NCBI GenBank assembly: GCA_022071975.1
Contig: JAJVIO010000089.1
Span: 1-39,796, forward strand
DNA length: 39,796 nucleotides
Direction of reading: 5' to 3'
From: Planctomycetota bacterium
Lineage (GTDB): Bacteria; Planctomycetota; UBA8742; UBA2392
A model generated the notes under the pieces. It worked only from the letters and a program-made list of their open reading frames with translations, was not told the origin of the DNA and did no database searches. The stretch's first letter is position 1. The number at the start of each line of letters is the position of its first letter. A program made the translations under genes and the position numbers. Positions 1-7,929 of this stretch are shown here, piece after piece.

Positions 1-2
1 CC

Positions 3-770
3 CCTCAGGTTCGCACGGCCGGTCCCGAGGAAGACCCCGCCCAGCGCCAGTTCGCGCTCAGCGAGATGGCCAGCGTGCTGCACCAGTATGAGGACAAGCT
101 CGAGCGCGGCGAGGTGCAGCCCGAAACCCCGGATCCTTTCGCGCGCTTCCGCGCCCCGGCGCAGCCGGTGGAGGACGCCTTCGCTGAGCCCCACGTGGGC
201 GACGCTTTCGACAACCCGCACCTGAACGACGAGGTCGAGCCTGAGGCCGTCAGTGGCGCCAGCGCGCTGGGCAAATACGATCCCAGCCACGCCTTCGACT
301 CGAAACCACAGGAGCGCGACACAGGCCAGAGCGGCTTCGCGGCCTTTGACGCCCCGCCTGCCGGCGATGCCTTTACGGCGCCCAAGCCGTTTGAAAGTTC
401 GCAACCCGCGCCCGTGGGCGGCGACCTGGCCGGCAGTTTTGACGGCCTGATGGGGATGCTGGGCGACAGCTCGCTGATGTCGAGCCAGCGTGAGGAGATC
501 ATCAAGCGCCATACGGGCAGGGCCTGGCAGGTCGAGCTGGTGGTGGAGCGGGTGGACAACACGTGGGGCTTCGATGTGCCCGACGAGTTGCGCGACGGAA
601 AAACCGTCGAGGCCCATCTCAAGGGCTCCAGCACCAAGCTGGCAGTGCGCTACCCCAAGGCGCGCAATGACGAGATCGGCAAGCTGCGCAGCGGGACGGA
701 ACTGACGGCCGGCGGCACGCTGGCTGCCTGGGACGACCTGTTCAAGAAAGCCACGCTGGACGCCAAGTAA
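3..770 (+). CDS. Hypothetical protein, 5'-truncated by window edge
   Basis: The frame is open from the first bases of the window, so the true start lies upstream; an internal ATG at 66 is preceded by 21 sense codons in frame. The visible part has a long low-complexity stretch rich in Pro, Ala, Asp and Phe (roughly the first 150 residues, with repeated DAF/FD motifs), typical of a disordered linker. It is followed by a compact C-terminal region of about 90 residues containing WQVELVVERVDNTWGFDVP, which looks like a small beta-rich domain. No catalytic motif is recognised. It ends at a strong bidirectional hairpin (805-830) shared with the convergent thioredoxin gene. Function unknown; only the coding status is secure. 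Confidence 0.75.
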   Translation, partial: PQVRTAGPEEDPAQRQFALSEMASVLHQYEDKLERGEVQPETPDPFARFRAPAQPVEDAFAEPHVGDAFDNPHLNDEVEPEAVSGASALGKYDPSHAFDSKPQERDTGQSGFAAFDAPPAGDAFTAPKPFESSQPAPVGGDLAGSFDGLMGMLGDSSLMSSQREEIIKRHTGRAWQVELVVERVDNTWGFDVPDELRDGKTVEAHLKGSSTKLAVRYPKARNDEIGKLRSGTELTAGGTLAAWDDLFKKATLDAK

Positions 771-804
771 GCCGTCCCGGCCGCAACAGAAGAGGCAAAT
801 GCAA

Positions 805-830
805 GACGGCGCGCCGCTTGGCGCGCCGTC
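805..830. terminator. Bidirectional terminator hairpin
   Basis: A perfect 11-bp stem (GACGGCGCGCC / GGCGCGCCGTC) closes a GCTT loop between two convergent stop codons (770 on plus, 848 on minus). The T tract is poor, but the position and symmetry fit a shared terminator. Confidence 0.7.
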
Positions 831-847
831 CTTATGATCGGAATCGT

Positions 848-1852
848 CTACTTGATGCTGTCCATCTGCTTCTTGGCGCTCTTGACCCAGTTGTCGTCTT
901 CCGGGCCGGCTTCCACGATGGCCGCGTACTCGGCCTTCGCGGTTTCGTTCTCGCCGGCTTTCTGGGCGTAGAAGGCTGCCCAGAACTTGGCCTCGGTCAG
1001 GCGTTCCATCTTGGGGAAGGCTTCCATCAGTGCCTTGATCTCGGTACGCGCGTCCGAGTGCTTCTCCATAAGCATCGACTTGATGCGGGTGTTCAGGATG
1101 CTGGGGTCAACGGCGCGTTCGTCCTTGGCCTTGACCAGCGCGGGCAGCACCTCGTCATAGATGCCGCTCATCTTGGTGCCCACGTCCTTCTGGTTCTTCT
1201 GGGTCATGGTGCCCATCAAAGCGTCGGCGTAGGCAAGCTGGGCCGTGGCCCAGGCTGCGTCTTCCTTCTTCAGCTTCGGAATGAAGGTCTCGTACAGCTT
1301 GATGGCTTCGTCACCCTTGCCGAGCACGCCGTAGACACCGGCGAGCTCGATGGCCGCGGCGGCGTCTTCCGGGTTTTCCTTGTGGGCGGCCTCGTACTTG
1401 CCGAGGTTGTCCAGCGCGTCACCGACCTTGGTGAACCACTTGGTGGCGTCAGCGGGCGTGCTGAACGGGGCGCCGACCTGGCGCATCAGCTCGGCGCCTT
1501 CGGCGTCCGTGATCACGAACGTCGGGAAGGCGCGTACTGCGTACTTCTTGAGTGTGTCGGGGTCCTTGTCGTCATAGATCATGACGGGGACGAAAGACTT
1601 GGCGATGACTTCAGCAAGTTCGTTACTCGGCCAGACATCCCGTGCCAGGCGCTTGCAGGGTCCTCACCACGTGGCGGTGAATTCAATGAACAGGCGCTTC
1701 TTCTCCGCCTTGGCCGTCTTGAGGGCCTCGGCGTAGTCCTCGGTCCACTTCACACCCTCGGCTTCGGCCGGCTTTTCATCCGCCTGCGCGAAGAGGGTGG
1801 GAGCGGACAGCAGGGCGAGCGCCATCAGGGACAGCATGGCAGTCGTACGCAT
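848..1852 (-). CDS. Secreted thioredoxin-fold protein, probable selenoprotein (WUGPC)
   Basis: Read through one TGA (1664-1666), this is a 334-residue protein. The ATG at 1852 has a GGGAG Shine-Dalgarno six bases upstream. Residues 1-22 form a signal peptide ending in FAQA. Residues 35-150 are thioredoxin-like: KKRLFIEFTATW, then the TGA at position 63, then GPC (Cys66), and later the cis-Pro segment AFPTFVI. The C-terminal half (about 150-334) is helical and TPR-like. The TGA stands exactly where the first cysteine of the WCGPC motif belongs, and the frame resumes without a shift, so selenocysteine is the simplest reading; a periplasmic redox role is inferred. Alternatives are a nonsense mutation or a sequencing error, but the intact downstream domain and the candidate SECIS hairpin argue against both. 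Confidence 0.8.
1639..1660 (-). promoter_or_regulatory. Candidate bacterial SECIS hairpin of the thioredoxin gene
   Basis: Three bases after the in-frame TGA the mRNA can pair CCCUGC with GCA-C-GGG (one bulged C) around a nine-base loop AAGCGCCUG. Bacterial SECIS elements are small hairpins immediately 3' of the UGA inside the coding region, so position and size fit. Pairing was judged by eye; SelB recognition is not shown. Confidence 0.45.
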
Positions 1853-1871
1853 TTCTTCTCCCGTGAAAATT

Positions 1872-1897
1872 AGGCAGCCGACCCGATTCGGCTGCCT
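1872..1897 (-). terminator. Hairpin between methyltransferase and thioredoxin genes
   Basis: A 10-bp perfect stem (AGGCAGCCGA / TCGGCTGCCT, loop of six) lies 20 bases upstream of the thioredoxin ATG. Read on the minus strand it is followed by AATTTTC. It may end the upstream methyltransferase transcript. If the thioredoxin promoter lies upstream of it, it would instead be a leader hairpin. Confidence 0.5.
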
Positions 1898-1948
1898 TGC
1901 AACGTATACGGCCGAATCGCGCCGAACTGCCATGCAATTTTCAGGGAT

Positions 1949-2716
1949 TCAGGGCGTAAATCGCCATAACAGCAGATAGGTACGGTACTTGAATTCGACG
2001 ATACCGTTCTGTTGACGCTTGCCGAAAAGGTCTTGTAGGGCAGCCTCGAAGCCCGGGCGGTCTTTTACGCCGTGGATCACGTAGCTGCTGCTGTTGGCGC
2101 GTCCAAGCAGGGCCGGCCAGTCCAGGCACTGGCTGTTTTCGAACTCGTGCTCCTGCACCTCGATGCACTGCGACGAGTTCTTTACCCAGGCGCTGTTGTC
2201 CTGTCCGCCGTCCACGGCCTTGCGCACGTCGCCGTACTCGCTGGACCAGCGCAGCAGCAGAGCTTCGTACTCGGCCTGCCAGCCGTCGTCGCGCCGGTAG
2301 TTCCAGAACGCCGCGCAGGCCCCCTGCGGACTCAAAATCCGCCGCCACTCAGCCACGCAGTCGTTCAGCTCGAACCAGTGCAGGGCCTGCGCGCAGGTGA
2401 TCAGCTCAGCGCAGGAGTCCGGCAATCCGGTGTGGTCGGCGTCGCCATCTATGTACCGAACCTGGCCTGGGCCCGGCGCGGGTGTGGCGCGTGCCTTAGC
2501 CAACATGGCGGCATTAGGCTCAATGCCCGTGACGCGATAGCCGTGGGCCGCGAAACGCCGGGTGCTGATGCCGGTGCCGCAGCCGATGTCCACCACTGCT
2601 GAGCCAGGAATCAAGCCCGCGTACGCGGCACAGGCCCGCAACAGCGCGTCGGGGTAGTCCGGCCGATACTTCGCGTAGTCCTCGGCGGCCTGGCTGAAGC
2701 GTTCTCGTGGGTCCAT
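1949..2716 (-). CDS. Class I SAM-dependent methyltransferase
   Basis: A 255-residue protein with the Rossmann methyltransferase motif I VVDIGCGTGIST near residue 40, an acidic residue ending strand 2 (VTGIEPNAAML), and a motif-IV-like segment with AQALHWFE. This matches the family of small methyltransferases acting on unknown small molecules (Methyltransf_11/25 type). The substrate cannot be read from sequence. It is transcribed away from the HYExAFE gene (2801) and towards the selenoprotein gene, separated from the latter by a hairpin. Confidence 0.85.
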   Translation of the reverse strand: MDPRERFSQAAEDYAKYRPDYPDALLRACAAYAGLIPGSAVVDIGCGTGISTRRFAAHGYRVTGIEPNAAMLAKARATPAPGPGQVRYIDGDADHTGLPDSCAELITCAQALHWFELNDCVAEWRRILSPQGACAAFWNYRRDDGWQAEYEALLLRWSSEYGDVRKAVDGGQDNSAWVKNSSQCIEVQEHEFENSQCLDWPALLGRANSSSYVIHGVKDRPGFEAALQDLFGKRQQNGIVEFKYRTYLLLWRFTP

Positions 2717-2788
2717 GGCCTGATTATGCGTAGAAGTCAGGCAGGTGCGAGCGGGGGTATGCTCGTTTCAGGATTGCGCCGGCGGGGT

Positions 2789-2794
2789 TACAAT
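2789..2794 (+). promoter_or_regulatory. Candidate -10 box giving a leaderless transcript
   Basis: TACAAT lies six bases before the ATG at 2801, with a weak -35 (TTTCAG) 17 bases upstream. Transcription would start at or next to the initiation codon, and no Shine-Dalgarno is visible. yggS shows the same spacing (TACACT, six bases, ATG). Confidence 0.35.
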
Positions 2795-2800
2795 CGGGTC

Positions 2801-3304
2801 ATGGCCGGCGACAAGAACCACTACGAGATGGCCTTCAGCGGCCTGCTGGTCGAGGCCGGCGTTCGCGCGTTGGCAGTAGATGAGGCTCGTCGCCCGGTGT
2901 TGAACGGTGTTCAGCTCAAGAACTTCGACTTCCTGGTGAACGGTCTGGAGCATGTCTGGGCGCTGGACCTCAAGGGCCGCCGAGACCGGCCCTGGATCAC
3001 GCGTACGGACCTGTTCTCGATGATGGGCTGGAAAAGCCTGCTGGGTCACGCGGCCGAGCCGGCCTTCCTGTTCGCCTTCTTCCAGCCGGCGCACGCATTA
3101 CCCGGGCGTGCGGGGCTGCTGGACTGCACGGTGCACGAGACGCCCGCCGGTGTGTACCGCTTCTGTGCCCTACCGATTGAGGCCGCCCAGTGCATCGCCA
3201 GCCCGCGCAGCGAGAGGTGGGGCACCTTCGGCTTCGACTGGAGCGCCTTCGCACGGGCCGTGCTGCCGCTGGAGAGCATCCTGCCCCTTCCCAGCAAGGT
3301 TTGA
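2801..3304 (+). CDS. HYExAFE-type protein, PD-(D/E)XK nuclease-like
   Basis: The ATG at 2801 was preferred over an upstream in-frame start because the conserved-looking part begins NHYEMAFSGLL, the HYExAF signature of a small family I associate with Planctomycetes. The product has 167 residues. The Glu of HYE, the Asp of KNFDFLV and the D-x-K of ALDLKGR occur in the order and spacing of the PD-(D/E)XK nuclease core, so a nuclease-like fold is inferred, though no activity is known to me. It stands alone between divergent and convergent neighbours. It appears to be expressed from a promoter placed for a leaderless mRNA. Confidence 0.75.
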   Translation: MAGDKNHYEMAFSGLLVEAGVRALAVDEARRPVLNGVQLKNFDFLVNGLEHVWALDLKGRRDRPWITRTDLFSMMGWKSLLGHAAEPAFLFAFFQPAHALPGRAGLLDCTVHETPAGVYRFCALPIEAAQCIASPRSERWGTFGFDWSAFARAVLPLESILPLPSKV

Positions 3305-3362
3305 TCAGCGGTTCTCTTCGTGATGCAACTCGAAGGCGGATCACGCCTCGTGAAAAACGGTC

Positions 3363-3390
3363 GCGGCCCGGGGATTGCTCCCCGGGCCGC
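3363..3390. terminator. Terminator hairpin between convergent genes
   Basis: An 11-bp perfect stem (GCGGCCCGGGG / CCCCGGGCCGC) with loop ATTGCT lies between the HYExAFE stop (3304) and the cytochrome stop (3427). It probably serves both directions. Confidence 0.7.
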
Positions 3391-3426
3391 TGAGGGTGTG
3401 CAGCGCGTTTCGCGCAGGCACACTGC

Positions 3427-3891
3427 TTACTTCTTCTTCAGGGTGCGGATGTAGGAGATGACCTGCCAGATCTGGTCTTCCTTCAGGCTGTCCTTGAAGG
3501 GCGTCATGCCGGTGTGGCCGAGCGCTGCTCCACCCTCCATGATGTGCCAGAACATGTAGTCGTCCTTCATCACTTCCTGCAGCTTCGGGTCCGTCAGGTC
3601 GCTGGCGGGCGGGTTCAGGGCCTTGCCCGCGGCCGCGTCGCCGTCACCCTTCTCACCGTGGCAGAGCGCGCATTGGCCGGCAAAAATCTTCTGGCCTTCC
3701 GCCACGTCGGCATCGCTGGTCTTGCTGTTGGTCTTGCCCGCGTAGGGCTCCGGCGCGGGCGGGCGGGTCAGCGCGGCCGCTCCGCCGCCGCCGGCAGCGT
3801 TGTTGGCTGGCTTGCCGCCGCCACCGCAACCGGCCGCCAGGGCCGCCAGGGCTGTAACCGCGAGAGCTGCAAGCAGGGAAATGCGTTTCAT
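3427..3891 (-). CDS. Small lipoprotein cytochrome c (NirC-like)
   Basis: A 154-residue monohaem cytochrome. The start at 3891 gives a clean lipoprotein signal (lipobox LAAGC, Cys22) followed by a Gly/Ala-rich linker; an upstream in-frame ATG at 3915 would spoil the signal. Haem c binds at C74-A-L-C77-H78. The likely distal Met is in HTGMTPF, and the helix DQIWQVISYIRTL is typical of class I cytochromes. It follows nirS by 23 bases with a purine-rich ribosome site, so it is co-transcribed and probably passes electrons to NirS in the periplasm. The name nirC is a role guess from context; many small cytochromes share this fold. Confidence 0.85.
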   Translation of the reverse strand: MKRISLLAALAVTALAALAAGCGGGGKPANNAAGGGGAAALTRPPAPEPYAGKTNSKTSDADVAEGQKIFAGQCALCHGEKGDGDAAAGKALNPPASDLTDPKLQEVMKDDYMFWHIMEGGAALGHTGMTPFKDSLKEDQIWQVISYIRTLKKK

Positions 3892-3914
3892 AGTTCGTCC
3901 TTTCCTGAGGTGCA

Positions 3915-5642
3915 TTAGTAGATGTCGTGCACCGTGTTATAGACATTGAAGTGACCGGTCGGCGTGACCATCCAATCGCCGGTGATCACTTTTTTCAACT
4001 CCAGGGTCTTGTCGTCGTACACCAGGATGGCGCCCTTCTGGTCCTTGCGGCCCCAGGCGGCAACCCACACCTCGGTGCCGGCCTTGTTGTACTCCATGTG
4101 CACGGCCTTGTGGCCGCGGAACTCCTCGGGGATGACCAGGGTCTTCTTGTTCTCGAGGGTGTCCTTGTCGATCACGAAGATGGAGTCGGCCAGCATCTTG
4201 TCCGGGTTGAGCGGACGGTCGGCATAGACGTGCTTGGAGTTCGGGTGGGTCTTGATGAAGAGGTTGCCGCCGCCAACGCCCGGCAGCTCGACCTGTTTGA
4301 CCACCTTCCAGGCGTTGTTCGCATGGCCGTCGGGGTCGGTGCCGATGAAGCTGATGTGGTTGCTGCCAATGTGGCCCGTCGCCCACAGCGGCCCGTAGGC
4401 CGGGTGGTCGATGTTGGCGCCGCGTCCCGGGTGGGGCGTGTTGCCGTTGGAATCAACCAGAGCCACCAGCTTCTGGGTCTGGGTGTCGATGACTGCAATC
4501 TTGTGCTTGGCGTTAGCAGCCACCAGGAAGTAGCGCTTGCTGAGGTCCCAGCCGCCGTCGTGCAGGTAACGCTCGGCCTCGATGATGTCGATCTTGAGCG
4601 AGCCTTCCTTGCCTTTCAGGTTGGAGTAGTCCACCAGCCACATCTGGCCGGTTTCCTTGATGTTGACCACCCAGGTGGGGTGGTGGTGGTCCGCCACGAT
4701 GGCCGCGACACGCGCCTCACGCACGTAGCTGCCCTCGTTCACTTCGTAGCCCGAGCTGGAGACCATCTTCAGCGGCTCCAGGGTCTGGCCGTCCATCACT
4801 ACCAGCGCGGGTGGCCAGTAGCCGCCGACGATGGCGAACTTGTCGATGAAGCCTTCGAAACGGCTGGTCTCGATCGAGCGCGCTTCCAGCACCGGGCGCA
4901 GCTCCGCCACGCGGTCCGGTTTCTCCATCCACAGGTCGATCAGCGTGACTTTGCCGTCGCGGCCGATGCTGAAGAAGTAGCGACCGGTGGCCGAGGTGCG
5001 CAGGATGTGCACGGCGAAGCCGGTGTCCACGATGTTCACCAGCTCGTAGTTGTCGCCGTCGATGATGGCGACCTTGCCCGCGTCACGCAGCACCACGCCG
5101 AAGTAGTTTTCCCAGTTGCGCGTGGTCTGCGGCGCCGTGGGACGCTTCTCGACCGGCACGAACACCTTGTGCGAGTTGCGGATGTCCGGCAAGCCCCATT
5201 CGGGCGGCGGCGGAACCGGGTTCTGGATGTACTTGGCCATCAGCTTGACTTCGTCTGGCGTCAGGATGCCCGACTTGCCCCATTCCGGCATGCCGGCCGG
5301 CGAGCCGTTGGTGATGATGGCCTCGAGGTAGGCCGTGCCCTTGGCGCGGGTGGATTCCGGCTCGATGTTCTTGCCGGTTGCGCCCTTGCGCAGCACGCCG
5401 TGGCAGCCGGCGCAGCGCTCGAAGAAGATCCGCTTGCCGCGCTCCATTTCCGCGTCGTTGAGCTTCCAGTCGTGCTTCTTGTCGTCATCATCGTCGTCGT
5501 CGTGGCCGTTTTCGCCGCCGCCGGATGCGACTTCGTTACCGCCGCCCTTCGTGCCGTTTCCGGCGGGGCCGCAGCCCACGACCAGGAACGAGATGCTGAG
5601 TACCGCGAAGGCCCCCAGCAACCAATGCCTTGGAATATTCAT
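3915..5642 (-). CDS. nirS: Cytochrome cd1 nitrite reductase, lipoprotein form
   Basis: A 575-residue protein. Residues 1-24 are a lipoprotein signal (lipobox LVVGC). Next come a Gly-rich segment and a run of seven Asp. The cytochrome c domain follows (C77-A-G-C80-H81, Met118 in SPAGMPEWG), then the d1-haem beta-propeller (about 160-575) with motifs such as YELVNIVDTGFAVHILRTSATGR (split here: YELVNIVDTG, AVHILRTSA) and FIKTHPNSKHVYAD. NirS reduces nitrite to NO in the periplasm; known homologues are soluble, so the lipid anchor and acid tract are unusual. The Shine-Dalgarno GAGGAGAGGG precedes the ATG. No haem d1 synthesis genes are in the window. Confidence 0.95.
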   Translation of the reverse strand: MNIPRHWLLGAFAVLSISFLVVGCGPAGNGTKGGGNEVASGGGENGHDDDDDDDKKHDWKLNDAEMERGKRIFFERCAGCHGVLRKGATGKNIEPESTRAKGTAYLEAIITNGSPAGMPEWGKSGILTPDEVKLMAKYIQNPVPPPPEWGLPDIRNSHKVFVPVEKRPTAPQTTRNWENYFGVVLRDAGKVAIIDGDNYELVNIVDTGFAVHILRTSATGRYFFSIGRDGKVTLIDLWMEKPDRVAELRPVLEARSIETSRFEGFIDKFAIVGGYWPPALVVMDGQTLEPLKMVSSSGYEVNEGSYVREARVAAIVADHHHPTWVVNIKETGQMWLVDYSNLKGKEGSLKIDIIEAERYLHDGGWDLSKRYFLVAANAKHKIAVIDTQTQKLVALVDSNGNTPHPGRGANIDHPAYGPLWATGHIGSNHISFIGTDPDGHANNAWKVVKQVELPGVGGGNLFIKTHPNSKHVYADRPLNPDKMLADSIFVIDKDTLENKKTLVIPEEFRGHKAVHMEYNKAGTEVWVAAWGRKDQKGAILVYDDKTLELKKVITGDWMVTPTGHFNVYNTVHDIY

Positions 5643-5684
5643 GATGCCCTCTCCTCACCCACAACCCGAGTGTCTCTAGTAAGC

Positions 5685-5733
5685 GGCGGTTTCGACCGCC
5701 TTTTCCCGTTGACTTTCCGGCCATCCCGGCCGG
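5685..5733 (-). promoter_or_regulatory. Two hairpins in the nirS leader
   Basis: GGCGGT-TTCG-ACCGCC (5685-5700) and CCGGCC-ATCCC-GGCCGG (5717-5733) stand next to each other between the candidate promoter and the nirS ATG. They could stabilise or control the mRNA. No known riboswitch is recognised. Confidence 0.35.
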
Positions 5734-5770
5734 CCTGCTGCTAAATCGGACATTCAAGTTCTTTTATCTT

Positions 5771-5799
5771 ATTTTGCGTCGCGGCACCCCTTCCGTCAA
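5771..5799 (-). promoter_or_regulatory. Candidate nirS promoter
   Basis: On the minus strand TTGACG (5794-5799) is followed 17 bases later by CAAAAT (5771-5776), inside an AT-rich patch. This fits a sigma-70-like promoter giving a leader of about 120 bases. No convincing FNR/DNR box (TTGAT-N4-ATCAA) was found nearby. Confidence 0.35.
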
Positions 5800-5832
5800 A
5801 CCAGATCGCCCCTCAAGGACCGATTTTTTCCA

Positions 5833-7929
5833 CTAGTCCCACACGAAGCCGTGACCGGCATCGAACTGCACCACGCGCCGGCGCGACGTCTCGAAATCCA
5901 CATCCCGCGACTCCACGTAACTCCACTCTGACGCGTCCGCCGTGTCGCCGATTGCCACTTCCACCTTGTGGCGCCCGGGCTGCATCGGGAACTCGCAGGT
6001 GCCCACACTGGCGCTGTTCTTGCGGATGCCACGCGGGTCAAAGGCCTGCTCCAGCACCACTTCACCGTCCACCTTTACCCGCAGGCGCACCGGCAGCAGC
6101 TCTACTCGCGTCTTCATGCCCTTCATATGCGCCAGTTCGCTCTCCACTTCGCCGGCCTGCTCTTTCTCTTTGCCCGCGTGCTTGAACGAAACGATCAGCA
6201 GGGAAGGCGGGCGCTCAGGCTCGACGTACACGAAGCGCGAGAACAGAACGGTCAGACCGCCCAGCAGCAGGATGCTCAGCCCCGCTGCCACCAGCTTGCC
6301 CGGCAGGCTCGCGGGTTTCGCGGTTGCCGGTTTCTCTGCGGCCTCGCCCACGAAGCGCCGGGCCGCCCGCTGCAGGTCGGCGCCCTGGTTCGAGTCGAGC
6401 TGCAGAAACTGGAAGCTGCCGGCCGGTATGCGCGCCGTGTCGAACACCGGCTCGCGCTTGCCCGCAACGCGCTCGGCCGCGATTTCAGTGCCCAGTCGGC
6501 AGCGCGGCTCGGAGCCCTCGCAAGCTACCAGCAGCACGCGCCCGCCGTTCTTCACGGCGACTTCCACCAGCGAGGAGTGCAGCCAGGCCGCGCAGGGGAT
6601 GCCCACCACGCGGAAGCCGGGAAGCTGGTCCGACAGGCCGGTTTCGCGGTCGAAGCGAATCCGTCTGCCGGCGCCGTCTGCGCACAGGAAAGCTATCGCC
6701 CTGGGTCCGTCCTGCTTCAGCCAGCCGGTGATGCGCCTGAGCACGTCGCGGCGGTCGAGCTCGGCGTACTGCATGGCGCCCGGGTCGCACGATCCAACGC
6801 ATACGCCGCAGCTTACGCAGCGGTTGGGATCCACCAGCGACACCAGGTTGTCCTTGCCCTCGATGCTGACCATCGAGATCGCCTCGTAGGGGCAGTCCTG
6901 GTAGCACTGGGTGCAGCCGTTGCAGGTTTTCTGGTTGGTCTCGGCGGGCGCCTTGCGTTTGCGCGCCAGCACCCAGGGCAGCGACGACAGCCCCGCCAGC
7001 ATGCCCAGCCCCACTACCCAGAACCACACGCCACTGAGCCGGTCCGTCAGGTACAGCGGGACCAGGTAGAACCAGTCCACGTCGAAGTTGGCCGGGTAGA
7101 CCGACATGTCGGCCGGCGCCGCCAGGCTGGCGGGAACAGCCAGCGAAATCACCACCAGCACCAGCGTGCACGCGATCATCAGGTTGCGCTTGGGCAGGAA
7201 CTTGGGCTTCTTCAGGCGCACCAGGTGAATCCAGATCACGATGCCGATCGGGATCGGCAGCAGCACGTGGGCGAAAAACACCGCGAAGAAGATCAGCGAG
7301 TTGATGCTCTCGTTGGTAAGGAAGGAACGCGCGATGGGCTCAGGGAAGATTGGCAGCACGTCCAGCGCCTTGGCGGTGCCGACGGCGATGGCCTGCGCGC
7401 GCTGGTCCCAGACCAGCCAGTAGCCCAGCCAGCCGTCCAGCCAGATCAGGCCCAGCACGATCAGGCCGGTGATCCAGGCCAGCCAGCGCGCGCCCGTGAA
7501 CTTGCGCGCCAGGAACACCTTGATCGCATGGATCACCGCGAACAGCACGCAGGCGTCGGAACTGTAGCGGTGCAGGGCGCGGATCATGCCCGGGCCCCAG
7601 GGCTGCTCGTTCATCTGCGCCACGGACGAATACGCCGTGTGTACGCTGGTGTCATAGAAGAACAGCAGCAGGATGCCGGTGACGGCCGCGATGATGAACG
7701 TGAAGCCCGCCAACGCGCCGGTATAGGCCAGCGGGTTCAGCTCGCGGGGCAGGCCTTTGCCGATCAGCGTCTCGGCCCGCAACAGGGCGCGGTCGCCCGC
7801 GGCCAGCAGCGGCTCGGCGCGCAGTGGGCGATCGGGGCGGGCCTCTTCAACTACAAGCGGGGGCAGAAGTGCCGTTGCGCTTCCTGCCCCCGTCGGTTCG
7901 TCCTGCGTGTTGTCTTCCCGGTTGCTCAT
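5833..7929 (-). CDS. Cytochrome b / ferredoxin / MvhD-like fusion membrane protein
   Basis: 698 residues. The N-terminal part (about 65-260) is a cytochrome b core with two histidine pairs in spacing 14 (His120/His134 and His221/His235), so two b haems. Further membrane helices follow, then two [4Fe-4S] motifs (C336xxC339xxC342xxxC346 and C371xxC374xxC377xxxC381). Next is a domain (about 405-515) resembling the MvhD/FlpD iron-sulfur domain (AFLCADGAGR, GIPCAAWL, LLVACEGSEPRCR) but with fewer Cys than usual. One more helix leads to a C-terminal beta-rich domain. The start overlaps the SCO stop (ATGA), making it the last gene of the NO reductase operon. A role in passing quinol electrons to the reductases is inferred. 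Confidence 0.8.
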   Translation of the reverse strand: MSNREDNTQDEPTGAGSATALLPPLVVEEARPDRPLRAEPLLAAGDRALLRAETLIGKGLPRELNPLAYTGALAGFTFIIAAVTGILLLFFYDTSVHTAYSSVAQMNEQPWGPGMIRALHRYSSDACVLFAVIHAIKVFLARKFTGARWLAWITGLIVLGLIWLDGWLGYWLVWDQRAQAIAVGTAKALDVLPIFPEPIARSFLTNESINSLIFFAVFFAHVLLPIPIGIVIWIHLVRLKKPKFLPKRNLMIACTLVLVVISLAVPASLAAPADMSVYPANFDVDWFYLVPLYLTDRLSGVWFWVVGLGMLAGLSSLPWVLARKRKAPAETNQKTCNGCTQCYQDCPYEAISMVSIEGKDNLVSLVDPNRCVSCGVCVGSCDPGAMQYAELDRRDVLRRITGWLKQDGPRAIAFLCADGAGRRIRFDRETGLSDQLPGFRVVGIPCAAWLHSSLVEVAVKNGGRVLLVACEGSEPRCRLGTEIAAERVAGKREPVFDTARIPAGSFQFLQLDSNQGADLQRAARRFVGEAAEKPATAKPASLPGKLVAAGLSILLLGGLTVLFSRFVYVEPERPPSLLIVSFKHAGKEKEQAGEVESELAHMKGMKTRVELLPVRLRVKVDGEVVLEQAFDPRGIRKNSASVGTCEFPMQPGRHKVEVAIGDTADASEWSYVESRDVDFETSRRRVVQFDAGHGFVWD

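Noticed and set aside
1664..1852. Thioredoxin gene broken by a frameshift or pseudogene
   Set aside because: The frame is the same on both sides of the TGA and the TGA replaces precisely the active-site Cys; nothing else is degraded.
5450..5530. Asp-codon run (GAC/GAT repeats) in nirS as a microsatellite
   Set aside because: It encodes a plausible acidic linker and stays in frame; no sign of expansion or regulatory use.
5643..5832. FNR/DNR/Nnr binding palindromes upstream of nirS
   Set aside because: No TTGAT-N4-ATCAA or close variant was found on either strand; only single half-sites.
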